A DNA stretch of 21,297 nt. Origin: SW10 sp965657795 (GTDB taxonomy: Bacteria > Verrucomicrobiota > Verrucomicrobiia > Verrucomicrobiales > Akkermansiaceae). This document shows positions 7,576-15,447 of the stretch, in pieces; positions within the stretch are counted from its first letter, which is position 1, and every line of letters starts with the position of its first letter. The stretch lies in the NCBI GenBank assembly GCA_965657795.1, contig CBFHQJ010000087.1, forward strand, positions 1 through 21,297, in the 5' to 3' direction. A model generated the notes under the pieces. That model searched no databases. It saw only the letters and a program-made list of their open reading frames with translations, and had not been told where the DNA came from. The translations under genes and the position numbers were made by a program.

Positions 7576-9594
7576 TCACTCCAAAGTTTTGATCCATTGC
7601 ACGAGAGCTTTTTGCTCGATCTCGGTAAGATTCAAATTGGGCATCGCGGGAGGATATCCCACCGGAGCCTCGGCAAGCGGATTGCTGATTGCGCGAAGAA
7701 GGTAGTAATCATCGACGGTCACTTCAACCGTCTTACCATCACGAATGATCTTCTGCTTGCGGCCGTGGATGCCTTTCAAGGAAGGACCCGCGAGTCGGGA
7801 ACCATCGAGGGAATGACAGGCTGCGCAGACCGCCGCGAATTGCGCCTTGGCGTATTCCATGGGTTGATCCTTGGCGGAGATTGATTCCGCCACCGCGCTA
7901 CTCGCTCCCCCGCCCTGGTGCCGGATCATGGTATACCACGCCGTAGTTTTATAGAGTGGGAGGTTTTCGACTTTCACCTCGATGACCCAGCCTACGTTTT
8001 CATTGCTGTAATTCTTATTGGTAATATAAGGAGGCGAATTGTCGCGAATCCCGGGGATAGTAAGTTTGATAAACAAGCCATCGTCGCTAAGTTCCCGCTC
8101 AGGAAGCGTCAAAGCCTCTGTGCCATAATTCCGACCTCCATATCCATTGGTTGGTATGTAGGTCCATTGCTTGATCCCGAACTTTGCCTTTGCCAATTCC
8201 TTGGGGCTGATGGGTTTGAACAACTCGATCTCAAGACCGCCAGGAATGTCACGCACCGCTACCATTTCGTTGAAACCGACGGGCAATTCCTTCGCATCTT
8301 TGAGCGAGAGCCGCTGCAAGCCATAATGAGGTTTGGGTTCCTCGCCCTTCTTCGGCAGAAATTGCCAGAGCCCGCCATGTCCAATATGACCGATATAATA
8401 ATTATGATCCGGCCCTTCGATAATCCGGTTTGGCCCCGCCGTGAATCCGGTCCTTCCATTGGGGTCGTGACCACCGGAGTGAAGAAAAACCGCACCCTGC
8501 CAAACACCTTCGACCTCCTCTAAAAAGACCCGGTTCATACGCCCCAGTGTGACATCTCCAAAGAGCCACTGACCGTTGTAAACCGAAAGCGGGCCTTTGA
8601 GGTTTTGCAAAATCACGGGCTGACTTGGCGAACGGTTCACGATCCCTTGCGGAAGATGCACCGTCGGCGGTGTTTGATAACGCGACCCGCCCACTTGCGA
8701 ATCCGCCTCATCCGGTTGGAAGGCAGCGGTGTTGGTATTCTCCTTTTTGATAAGGTAGTGCCCGTAAAAACCACCCTGGGTCAGACGGATGAATTCATTG
8801 CTCGGATTGAAGACGCCCTGATTATCGAGGACGATCATTTCCTGATCAGGTCCGACTGAAAATCCATTCGGAGTACGATAACCGCCCGCGTAATAATTGA
8901 TATCAACATCCTCCGGCTTCTCGTCGCCTGTGATGGGACCCAACAAAAAAGTCGATCCGCGTTTCGTCTTCGGGTTCACGGTGATATTGAGGTCACGCGA
9001 CCCACCCAAGCGAACGGAAGTCGTCAAATTGCCCACAAGGTAAACTGATCCCTCCTTCGTGATCGCTCCAAAACCCACGGTGTAAGTGTGGAAGTTCGGC
9101 TGTGAAATCCCATCAATGAGCACGATCTTTTCATCAGGAGTGTAAACACCGTCGCCATTCTTATCCTCCAGGCGTGAGATCTTGTCTTTTTCTCCGACAT
9201 AAATCTTTCCTTCATGCACGCCAATCGCGGTTGGCTCATAAAGATTTCCCATTAAACGATGAGCCTTCACCTTGGCCCGGGCGGCATTCCCAATCAGTCC
9301 CGTCACTTTGAACACCTCCCCCTTTTTGAAAGGAGCCTTGTTCTGGCGATCCGGAGTAAAAACGGTCACGTAGAGATCCTCGCCCGAGAAGGCCATCGCT
9401 GAAATCTTCAGCTCAACATCTTGTTCGGGGTAGAGGTTCTCCAACTTGAAGAGCGGATGCAATTGATCGGCAAAAGCCATGGTATCCAGTTTGGGGCTGA
9501 ATTTTTTCTTGGCCTTCTTTGCTTTGTTCTGCGCGAGGACCGGAGAGGAGAGAACAACGAGGGCAGTGAGAGAGAATTTTAAGAGAGAAGACAT
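7576..9594 (-). CDS. Secreted beta-propeller protein with C-terminal cytochrome c domain
   Basis: A 672-residue exported protein starting with the signal peptide MSSLLKFSLTALVVLSSPVLA, then a lysine-rich stretch (NKAKKAKKKF). The main body (about 40-420) resembles glucose/sorbosone dehydrogenase-like beta-propellers of PVC bacteria: repeated short blocks such as EPTAIGVHEGKIYVGEKDKI, the calcium-loop-like EDKNGDGVYTPDE, and PNGFSVGPDQEMIVLDNQG. A beta-rich segment follows (about 430-575). The C-terminus is a mono-heme cytochrome c with CAACH (Cys590, Cys593, His594), a likely axial Met in YPPAMPNL, and a final helix EQKALVQWIKTLE. It may oxidise a sugar or polyol and pass electrons to its own heme; whether it uses PQQ is not visible. 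It is first in a two-gene unit with the DUF1080 gene. Confidence 0.88.
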   Translation of the reverse strand: MSSLLKFSLTALVVLSSPVLAQNKAKKAKKKFSPKLDTMAFADQLHPLFKLENLYPEQDVELKISAMAFSGEDLYVTVFTPDRQNKAPFKKGEVFKVTGLIGNAARAKVKAHRLMGNLYEPTAIGVHEGKIYVGEKDKISRLEDKNGDGVYTPDEKIVLIDGISQPNFHTYTVGFGAITKEGSVYLVGNLTTSVRLGGSRDLNITVNPKTKRGSTFLLGPITGDEKPEDVDINYYAGGYRTPNGFSVGPDQEMIVLDNQGVFNPSNEFIRLTQGGFYGHYLIKKENTNTAAFQPDEADSQVGGSRYQTPPTVHLPQGIVNRSPSQPVILQNLKGPLSVYNGQWLFGDVTLGRMNRVFLEEVEGVWQGAVFLHSGGHDPNGRTGFTAGPNRIIEGPDHNYYIGHIGHGGLWQFLPKKGEEPKPHYGLQRLSLKDAKELPVGFNEMVAVRDIPGGLEIELFKPISPKELAKAKFGIKQWTYIPTNGYGGRNYGTEALTLPERELSDDGLFIKLTIPGIRDNSPPYITNKNYSNENVGWVIEVKVENLPLYKTTAWYTMIRHQGGGASSAVAESISAKDQPMEYAKAQFAAVCAACHSLDGSRLAGPSLKGIHGRKQKIIRDGKTVEVTVDDYYLLRAISNPLAEAPVGYPPAMPNLNLTEIEQKALVQWIKTLE

Positions 9595-10065
9595 GATGGA
9601 GACGACGGGGTGATCTCAATCGAAACCAGCCCGGATTGGAATCACCGTTTTCGGGTTACTTTGTTCCGAGACGGCGTCTGGCTCGAGAATTCCCCCAGTG
9701 CAGACTGGCTTCACCAAATAATCACACATCATTGGAATTTGATTGAGTCTTCCAAAGACCATCCTCGTCATCAGCCTCGCGTAATTGGACTACGACGAGG
9801 GTGCGGAATCGTTGAGACATTGGGTGGCGGTGACGCGCCGGATGTTGAGGACGCTTCCGTTTTCACAAGCCAAGCAGATCAGCCAATCGCCGTCCTGCTG
9901 CCGCCTGATTAAAGGCAAATCGAGACGAGGCACGAGGATCGGGAACGGGGATAATAGCTTTGGAAAGCCAGTCATAGCGGATCCCCTAGATTGGGCCAAA
10001 GAAGGAAGTCTGCGGAATATTTTTCGCCGCGGTATCTACTTTTAAAACACTTCGCGTAAACCACA
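9595..10065. other. 471-bp stretch with no convincing gene
   Basis: This lies upstream of the propeller/cytochrome c gene and downstream of the broken M6 gene. A plus-strand open frame (9610-9912) gives a composition unlike a real protein. A minus-strand frame (9999 to 9790) reads more naturally (PRLDLPLIRRQQDGDW, then LICLACENGSVLNIRRV) and could be a remnant, but I recognise no family and it has no clear start signal. I found no terminator with a T-run and no clear promoter. Confidence 0.5.
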
Positions 10066-11514
10066 CTAAAAGGTGATGGTCATTTTATTGGATACGATCT
10101 CGCCATCGGCAGACTGGAGGCGATAGACCAAGGTGTTTCCTCCTTTAAGTTGAGTGGAATCGCGATAAGACCCGTCGTTTGCGGTCGTGCTGATTTGGCT
10201 GAATGCACTTCCATTGGTGCTTCGGTAGATGTCGATATTGCTAAGGATACTACCGCCTTCCCAGAGAAGATCAACATAGACCTTCCCCTTTTGCTTGCCG
10301 CCGGAGATTCCAGTAAGCGCCAGACCGTCAGGTGTTTCTACACTGTTCGAATCCGATGAATAGGATTCGAAGCTCGGGGTAAAACTGGAGACCTGATAGG
10401 TATAGGTCGTGGCCGGAACTGCGCTGTTATCCAAGAACGATTCGGCATCAATTGCAGCGGTGCCAATCGAGGTGTAAGTCGAGACATTGGTTGAGCGCCA
10501 GACTTCGAAGCCGAGTTCGTTCGTAGACTGATCCTGCCAGGCGATACTCACCGAAGACGACGAGAGAGCAGTGGCAACAACATTGCCGGGCGCAGCAGGA
10601 GGGAAGTCGTTAGGGTCGATGTCTGTGCGAATGGTTAATTGGTCAATCGAAACTGAATCGAGCGCTTGGTTGCCAGAAGTAGTGTCGGTGTCGATGACTC
10701 TGACATAAATCTCACCTCGACTTCCCGCTGGAAAAGCAGCGGTCTTAACTATTCCCAAAGCGGTGCCATTCTCCACCACAAGAGGTGAAGCAAACGAGGT
10801 CCAACTGCTGCCCCCGTTGAGCGAATACTGGAACTCAAAATCATCATTCTCGCTGTTCGTTGGTGAAGAGGCCTCGACGAACAAGGTAACGGAAAGTCCG
10901 CCGCGCACGTTACTAAAACGCCAGCGATGGTCCAAGTAGCTGTGACGGCGGGACTTACGTCCTCCGCTTGCACGTTCGGTGATGGTCTGTGAGAGGCCGT
11001 CGCTTTGAAGCGTGGACTGATAGGTCCCCGAGACCGTTCCGGCAGCGGCCCAGTCTTGATCGGCGAAGGCGAACTCGAACGGAGGTGGGGCGTCAGTGGT
11101 GGCACTCGTCGTGCTGCTCGGTGCTGAGATTCCCCATGAGCTGTAGGCCCGGACGCGGTAATGATAGAGGGTGTTTCCACTGAGCCCACTGTCGGTGAAT
11201 TCCTGAGTGTTAGCGGAAAGAGTGGCCACCGCATTATCCCAAACAACAGTGTCGAGGGAGCGGTCGAGATAGAATTCGTTCTCGTCACCAGCATTATCGG
11301 TCCAGGTGATTTGGATCTGGGTGTCACTGACCGCTGCTGCTACCAGTCCTGAAGGTGTTGCCGGTGGTGGTGGCGGATCCTCAGTGGTCGCTGAACTGAT
11401 ATTGGAATAAGCGGAATTACCACCGCTATTGAAGGCGCGCACTCGATAGCTGTATGAAGTGCTGGCGGTCAGGGCAGTGTCTGTGTAAACTGAGGTGTTT
11501 GCTGCCAAGCTCAC
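10066..11514 (-). CDS. C-terminal fragment: fibronectin III and beta-sandwich modules of the broken M6 protease
   Basis: A 482-residue open frame with a nominal GTG start at 11514 that is unlikely to be a real start. Residues 1-45 are only the second half of a fibronectin III domain (from SLAANTSVYTDTALTAS to VRAFNSGGNSAYSN). A PPPPP linker follows, then a complete fibronectin III domain (about 52-140), a beta-sandwich module (about 148-298, with TVSGTYQS, TITERASGGRKSRRHSYL and DDFEFQYSLNGGSSW), another fibronectin III domain (about 306-395) and a short C-terminal module (VYVDLLWEGG, then IDIYRSTNGSAFSQI) ending NKMTITF. Such modules usually hold secreted enzymes on carbohydrate or the cell surface. 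On its own the fragment has no export signal. Confidence 0.7.
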   Translation of the reverse strand: MSLAANTSVYTDTALTASTSYSYRVRAFNSGGNSAYSNISSATTEDPPPPPATPSGLVAAAVSDTQIQITWTDNAGDENEFYLDRSLDTVVWDNAVATLSANTQEFTDSGLSGNTLYHYRVRAYSSWGISAPSSTTSATTDAPPPFEFAFADQDWAAAGTVSGTYQSTLQSDGLSQTITERASGGRKSRRHSYLDHRWRFSNVRGGLSVTLFVEASSPTNSENDDFEFQYSLNGGSSWTSFASPLVVENGTALGIVKTAAFPAGSRGEIYVRVIDTDTTSGNQALDSVSIDQLTIRTDIDPNDFPPAAPGNVVATALSSSSVSIAWQDQSTNELGFEVWRSTNVSTYTSIGTAAIDAESFLDNSAVPATTYTYQVSSFTPSFESYSSDSNSVETPDGLALTGISGGKQKGKVYVDLLWEGGSILSNIDIYRSTNGSAFSQISTTANDGSYRDSTQLKGGNTLVYRLQSADGEIVSNKMTITF

Positions 11515-12641
11515 AATCTCGCTCCACCTTGATAGCCATTTGTGCTGGGTGTTGTTGAAGGGTTGATCTCTGACACCCCGCCGGCGTGATAGACGTCATT
11601 CCGATCTCCGCGATCGCCCCCCCGTTCAAGATCATATGCGCCATCGGCTTGCAACAAAGCCACTCGATAGTGGTTGCCGTTGGTTGGCCAACCAATTTGA
11701 CCGAGATATCCCTCTGTGGTGTAGCCCACACTTTCGTCAATGTGGAAAATGGTCAGCCCTCCCTGAGGCATGGTTCTGTCACTTCCGACAGGTTGACGAT
11801 TCTCGATTAACAAGTATTCGCCTATGCTATAACCGAGGTTAATCCGGTAGGATGATGCCGAAGTTTCGGCCTGTGTGAGAGTGTAAGTTCCAGGTGAATC
11901 GATCACAGTTGGATTCATCCATCCGAGCTGGGCCTTGCTCCAAACGCTCATGTGAGGCGGATTATACTGAGAGCCATCAAACCCCCATGGATTGGCCATG
12001 AGACCGTATGAGCCGATACCAGAACCGCTTCGACCATCACCATCGGAATCATTACCATCATAGAGGTCAGGTAGTCCAAGGAAATGGCCGGTCTCATGGC
12101 AGATCACACCAATGCGACCAATCGTATTACCAGATGTCCCCCAGATTGCAGGACTGATGTGATAATTGCTGACAGAGACTCCTTCCGCTGAAGTCCAGCC
12201 TCCGGAGATACCCCACTTATGCGACCACATCCGGTCTGTGAAATTCGCGCCGTCGGCAGAAGTCCCTCCAAATTCAGCAGCGTAGCCGGAATGAAGAAAA
12301 GTAATGGCATCGATTTTCCCGTCCGAATCACTATCAAAATCCGTAAAGTTGATGTTGGGGTCCGCATTGAGCGTATCGAGCGCGGAGCGGAGTGCCTCAT
12401 GGGTGCGGGTCGTCAATCCCGAATTGCCATTGGCGTAATAGGCTTCTGTATTCGGTAAAGTGACCCAGTAAGCCACGGTCGAGTTCAGCGTCAACTGACC
12501 ATAGGAATTCTCAAGAAAGATATCCCGAACGGAACCCGAGGGAGCTAGCGTCGGATCACCCCCTGGGGCGTTCATCAAGACATCGATATCACCAGTGCTC
12601 GGCACAGTGCGGGACGCGTGATCGGAGAATCGCAGGAGCAC
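11511..12641 (-). CDS. Catalytic-domain fragment of an M6-family zinc metalloprotease
   Basis: A 376-residue open frame with a nominal GTG start at 12641. It holds nearly the whole M6 (immune inhibitor A-like) peptidase domain. The zinc motif is HETGHFLGLPD with His182, Glu183, His186 and the distal Asp192. A Met-turn-like GIGSYGLMANPWG and calcium-loop-like stretches (FDSDSDGKID and DGNDSDGDGRSGSG) are present. YLLIENRQPVGSD and GLTIFHIDESVGY are further family features. All visible catalytic residues are intact, so the protein would be expected to be active if made and exported. The frame starts inside the domain, lacks the signal and propeptide, and stops abruptly after NGYQGGARL. Confidence 0.8.
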   Translation of the reverse strand: MLLRFSDHASRTVPSTGDIDVLMNAPGGDPTLAPSGSVRDIFLENSYGQLTLNSTVAYWVTLPNTEAYYANGNSGLTTRTHEALRSALDTLNADPNINFTDFDSDSDGKIDAITFLHSGYAAEFGGTSADGANFTDRMWSHKWGISGGWTSAEGVSVSNYHISPAIWGTSGNTIGRIGVICHETGHFLGLPDLYDGNDSDGDGRSGSGIGSYGLMANPWGFDGSQYNPPHMSVWSKAQLGWMNPTVIDSPGTYTLTQAETSASSYRINLGYSIGEYLLIENRQPVGSDRTMPQGGLTIFHIDESVGYTTEGYLGQIGWPTNGNHYRVALLQADGAYDLERGGDRGDRNDVYHAGGVSEINPSTTPSTNGYQGGARL

Positions 12642-12991
12642 GACCAGATTGGGCAGGGTGCCTTGACCACTGCTGTTGCCGGACCTGATTCCGAGGCGCT
12701 GCCATTGGCCTGCTGAGGGATCCCGAAAGAAGGATTGCGGAAAGCTGCATCGGGCAATTGTCGAGGGAGCAGCCCTTCCTTTGCCGGGTTGTCTTTACCC
12801 ACACGTAGCCCGGTAGGCAGCAGCCGTCCGGACTCATCGCGCCGTCCATATACAAACCATTCCCGATCCTTAACCACTGTGTAACCCTTGACGTCTTCCA
12901 ACCAATGAAAGAATTCATCACCCTCGATGTGCAGGTGAACTTGAGACCCATCTGGTTGCTCCTCGAAAAATCCTGTCGGGCTGGCAGACAT
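12575..12991 (-). CDS. N-terminal propeptide fragment of the broken M6 protease
   Basis: A 138-residue open frame from ATG at 12991. The start (SASPTGFFEEQPDGSQVHLH) and the following EFFHWLEDVKGYTVVKDREW, then VYGRRDESG, are the usual mature N-terminus and propeptide region of secreted M6 proteases. The frame is correct until VVKAPCP; after that it reads out of phase (WSCSCDSPITRP) to its stop, overlapping the catalytic fragment by 67 bp. Upstream the same frame gives CFATAHLYA, the end of a signal peptide, before a TAA, while the n-region is in the frame beginning at 13065. Confidence 0.6.
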   Translation of the reverse strand: MSASPTGFFEEQPDGSQVHLHIEGDEFFHWLEDVKGYTVVKDREWFVYGRRDESGRLLPTGLRVGKDNPAKEGLLPRQLPDAAFRNPSFGIPQQANGSASESGPATAVVKAPCPIWSCSCDSPITRPALCRALVISMS

Positions 12992-13096
12992 GGCGTAGAG
13001 GTGGGCTGTGGCAAAGCAAGCTTAGCGGCAAATTTTAAAAAAGGGCAGAGGCATTTGAAGAGCATAACTAGAGATTTATTGGTGAGTGCATTTTTT

Positions 13097-13125
13097 ATTA
13101 TAATGATAAAGAATCTTCTTGGAAA
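13097..13125 (-). promoter_or_regulatory. Probable sigma70-type promoter of the M6 protease gene
   Basis: On the minus strand a perfect TATAAT lies at 13102-13097. A TTTCCA (four of six to TTGACA) lies at 13125-13120, with a 17-bp spacer. Transcription would start near 13090, giving a leader of about 25 nt before the ATG at 13065. The surrounding sequence is AT-rich compared with the genes. Confidence 0.5.
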
Positions 13126-13275
13126 ATGAATCTTTCGTATTCTCGTTCAGGGTCATCCAGCTAGGGAGAGTCGTTTGTTGCGATAAGCTGCATCTGCCAT
13201 GGCTCACATCTGCTTCATCGGGAAAATATTAGGATTAGGATTCAGAAAGCCCCCAATATTTGTTTTTATCGAACG

Positions 13276-14157
13276 ATGAAACGTCGAAGCATGATTGCCG
13301 GACTTGGCACCATCGGACTGTGCGGAGCACGAGGTCCCATCGCACGAGACGGAAACGCCAATCTGCGCCTCGGTCTGGCTGCTTATTCCTTTCGCGACCA
13401 CTTTGCCTGGATGAAAGGGAAAGCGAGGGAGGCGCAAGATCCGATGATGAACATAATGGACTTCATCAACTACTGCGCGAAGCACAAGGTGGCGGGAGCC
13501 GAACTCACCAGCTACTTTTTCCCGGCCACAGCCGACGAAGGCTACTTCCGGAAAATTCGTCATCACTCTCACGTCAGCGGCGTTACCGTCAGTGGCACTG
13601 CCATCGGCAACAATTTCTCACGTGGCCGGGGAGACCATCTCGACCTTGAAATCGTGACTGCCAAGAAATGGATTGATCGTGCGGTTTGGATGGGGGCCCC
13701 GCACGTTCGCTTTTTTGCAGGAACCGCCAGAGACTTCGCGAAAGGACCTGATCGCATGCCGGTTGCCATCGAGGCCCTTCAGGAATGCTGCGACTATGCC
13801 GGGAAACGAGGTGTCTTTGTTGGCGTTGAAAACCATGGCAACCTCACCTCGGACCAGGTCCTCGAAATCGTCAAAGGGGTGGACAGCAAGTGGTTCGGCG
13901 TCAATCTCGACACGGGAAATTTCCACTCACAGGATCCCTACGCCGATCTCGAAAAATGCGCTCCATTTGCCATAAACGTGCAACTCAAAACCATGATGAA
14001 AAACGCTGATGGCAAAACCTTCGAAGCTGACCTGACACAGGTTTCCAACATTCTCAAAAAAGCACGCTATCAAGGATTCGTCGTACTCGAATACGAGGAA
14101 AATGAGGCCTCCAAAAATGTGCCTCTCGCTCTCGAGCGTCTCCGCAAGATTCTCTAA
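13276..14157 (+). CDS. Exported sugar phosphate isomerase/epimerase-like TIM-barrel protein
   Basis: A 293-residue member of the xylose isomerase-like (AP_endonuc_2) TIM-barrel superfamily. The N-terminus MKRRSMIAGLGTIGLCGARG has a twin-arginine pair and short hydrophobic run, as in many PVC homologues that use the Tat route. Barrel strands and likely metal ligands are visible: LRLGLAAYSFRDHFAW, GAELTSYFFPA, FVGVENHGN (Glu), GVNLDTGNFHSQDP (Asp and His) and FVVLEYEENE (Glu). The common VHLKD strand reads VQLKT here, with Gln in place of the usual His. The natural substrate is unknown; relatives isomerise, epimerise or cleave sugars, including 3-keto-glycosides. It is first in a plus-strand row, 10 bp before the hydrolase ATG, and diverges from the broken M6 gene across 210 bp. 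Confidence 0.88.
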   Translation: MKRRSMIAGLGTIGLCGARGPIARDGNANLRLGLAAYSFRDHFAWMKGKAREAQDPMMNIMDFINYCAKHKVAGAELTSYFFPATADEGYFRKIRHHSHVSGVTVSGTAIGNNFSRGRGDHLDLEIVTAKKWIDRAVWMGAPHVRFFAGTARDFAKGPDRMPVAIEALQECCDYAGKRGVFVGVENHGNLTSDQVLEIVKGVDSKWFGVNLDTGNFHSQDPYADLEKCAPFAINVQLKTMMKNADGKTFEADLTQVSNILKKARYQGFVVLEYEENEASKNVPLALERLRKIL

Positions 14158-14167
14158 TTCGAAACTC

Positions 14168-14929
14168 ATGAAATCGTTCTTCATCATCACCGCGATTCTC
14201 ATGACGCAGCTCGTCGCTCAGGTCGAAGTGGCTCAACTCCCCGATGACCTCGCCAAGATAACAGTCTCCCTTAATCCCAATTTTCTCATCTATGGGAAGG
14301 ACCAAATCAAGGAAGGCGAAAAGGTCCCCCTCCTGATTTACCTCCACGGAGCGGGAGGAATTGGCAATCAGATTCGGAAAGTTGAGCGGCAACCACGTCT
14401 ACTCCTTGAAACGATCAGGAAGGCTGGTCACAAGTGTCTTTGTGTCGCTCCCCAGGCCATGAAGAGCCCTCGCGATCACGGCGCCAAAGGAGGATGGATC
14501 CCCGCTGATCTCAACATGCTTTTCAAGCACCTGAAGACCATCCTGCCTTTGGACGAAAAACGGATCTATCTCACTGGCAACAGCATGGGCGGATATGGAA
14601 CCTTTGCCTGGGCCGCGCATTCTCCCGATCATTTCGCCGCCATCGCACCGATGGTGGGAGGGCTCGGCCCCGGCGGACCAAAGGACGTTACTCCGGAGCT
14701 TAACGAGTGGGGCAAGAACCTCGCAAAAATTCCCATGAAAGCCTACTACGGCGAAAACGACCGCGTGGTCCCCGCCGATCGGGGTGAAATGGTTCTAAAA
14801 GCCATTAAGAAAGCTGGCGGAAAAAAAGCCGAGGTCATCGTCCTACACGAAGAAGGGCATGGAGCCGGACGGATTCCCGCCGCCGATCCCGAATTCACCA
14901 AATGGATGTTCTCGCAAAAGAAAGAATGA
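14168..14929 (+). CDS. Secreted alpha/beta hydrolase (esterase/dienelactone hydrolase-like)
   Basis: A 253-residue protein. The ATG at 14168 is chosen because it starts a signal peptide (MKSFFIITAILMTQLVAQ); an earlier in-frame ATG at 14102 overlaps the preceding gene and adds non-signal residues. The catalytic triad is visible: nucleophile Ser139 in GNSMGGYG, Asp198 in YYGENDRVVPADRG, and His231 in HEEGHGAGR. LLIYLHGAGGIGNQ supplies the oxyanion-hole region. The layout matches the predicted-peptidase/polyhydroxybutyrate-depolymerase-like group that removes ester groups from glycans or small esters; the substrate is not determined. It follows the isomerase gene by 10 bp and is likely co-transcribed. 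Confidence 0.9.
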   Translation: MKSFFIITAILMTQLVAQVEVAQLPDDLAKITVSLNPNFLIYGKDQIKEGEKVPLLIYLHGAGGIGNQIRKVERQPRLLLETIRKAGHKCLCVAPQAMKSPRDHGAKGGWIPADLNMLFKHLKTILPLDEKRIYLTGNSMGGYGTFAWAAHSPDHFAAIAPMVGGLGPGGPKDVTPELNEWGKNLAKIPMKAYYGENDRVVPADRGEMVLKAIKKAGGKKAEVIVLHEEGHGAGRIPAADPEFTKWMFSQKKE

Positions 14930-15012
14930 GCGACGGTGTATTGGTTGAAGCGATGTTTAAAACAAATCTATCGAATTCTCCAGAAAGAGGCTTAGCCTAT
15001 CCTCGAAAACAG

Positions 15013-15438
15013 ATGACTAAAAAATCACTCATGACAAAAGCTCTCGGAATGACAGCCCCCCTCTTCTTTTTCGGAGGGTGCGAACAAGCGGATGATAAAA
15101 CGGCAGCCTCTGGCCAGGAACCGGAAACAAACAATGAAGCCCGGTCAACTAACCTGGGCAATCCAACCGAGGTGGCAAAAGCGTTTATCAACTCGATTGT
15201 CGCAAAGGATTTTAAGAAGGCGGTGGAATACGTGGCTCCGGATCAACGGGATGAATTTGAAAAAGCGCTTGGAGAAGAGATGCCTCCAATTCCCACCAAT
15301 CCCGACATTCAGGTCAGAGTGAAAGAAAATGGCGTGCAAGCGGATGTCGCCGTTCTCAACGCGGAAGAACCGCAGTCTGGCGCGCCCTTTGGCCTCGACA
15401 TGAGTCTCATTAACGGGAAGTGGTGGATCGTAAAATAG
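15013..15438 (+). CDS. Small lipoprotein with NTF2-like/DUF4878-like domain
   Basis: A 141-residue protein. The ATG at 15013 starts a lipoprotein signal MTKKSLMTKALGMTAPLFFFGGC with a lipobox-like FGGC. The longer frame from 14902 overlaps the hydrolase gene and is rejected. After a low-complexity linker (about 25-48) the domain NPTEVAKAFINSIVAKDFKK, KAVEYVAPDQRDEFEKAL and the final LDMSLINGKWWIVK is typical of small NTF2-fold lipoproteins. No catalytic residues are evident. It lies 83 bp after the hydrolase, further than the 10-bp gap upstream, so it may have its own promoter. Its stop is 9 bp from the stop of the convergent sulfatase. Confidence 0.75.
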   Translation: MTKKSLMTKALGMTAPLFFFGGCEQADDKTAASGQEPETNNEARSTNLGNPTEVAKAFINSIVAKDFKKAVEYVAPDQRDEFEKALGEEMPPIPTNPDIQVRVKENGVQADVAVLNAEEPQSGAPFGLDMSLINGKWWIVK

Positions 15439-15447
15439 CGGTGAGAA

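Larger units (their letters stand above)
10066..13065 (-). pseudogene. Broken gene for a secreted M6 metalloprotease with fibronectin III domains
   Basis: Three consecutive minus-strand frames encode successive parts of one protein: signal peptide and propeptide, M6 catalytic domain, then fibronectin modules. The start is ATG at 13065 (MLFKCLCPFLKFAAKLA). Restoring one T in the run at about 13013-13015 joins this to FATAHLYAMSASPTGFFEEQ and gives a proper signal peptide. Restoring one G at about 12661-12662 turns VVKAPCPIW into VVKGTLPNLVVLLRFSDHA, the expected entry to the M6 fold. At about 11514-11530 the frame changes again, and the first fibronectin domain lacks its N-terminal half. The intact protein would be about 1000 residues or more. 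Either a decayed gene or clustered sequence error is possible; decay is favoured because three separate lesions fall in one gene. Confidence 0.75.

Noticed and set aside
9610..9912. Plus-strand 100-codon open frame in the gap
   Set aside because: No family resemblance, no start signal, and the opposite strand reads more like protein.
12575..13065. Programmed frameshifting as the explanation for the M6 gene
   Set aside because: No slippery heptamer with a following stem or internal SD is visible at either site, and two shifts plus a deletion-like junction make it unlikely.
14945..14974. TTGAAG and TATCGA at 18-bp spacing before the lipoprotein gene
   Set aside because: Both boxes are weak matches; it cannot be separated from chance by eye.
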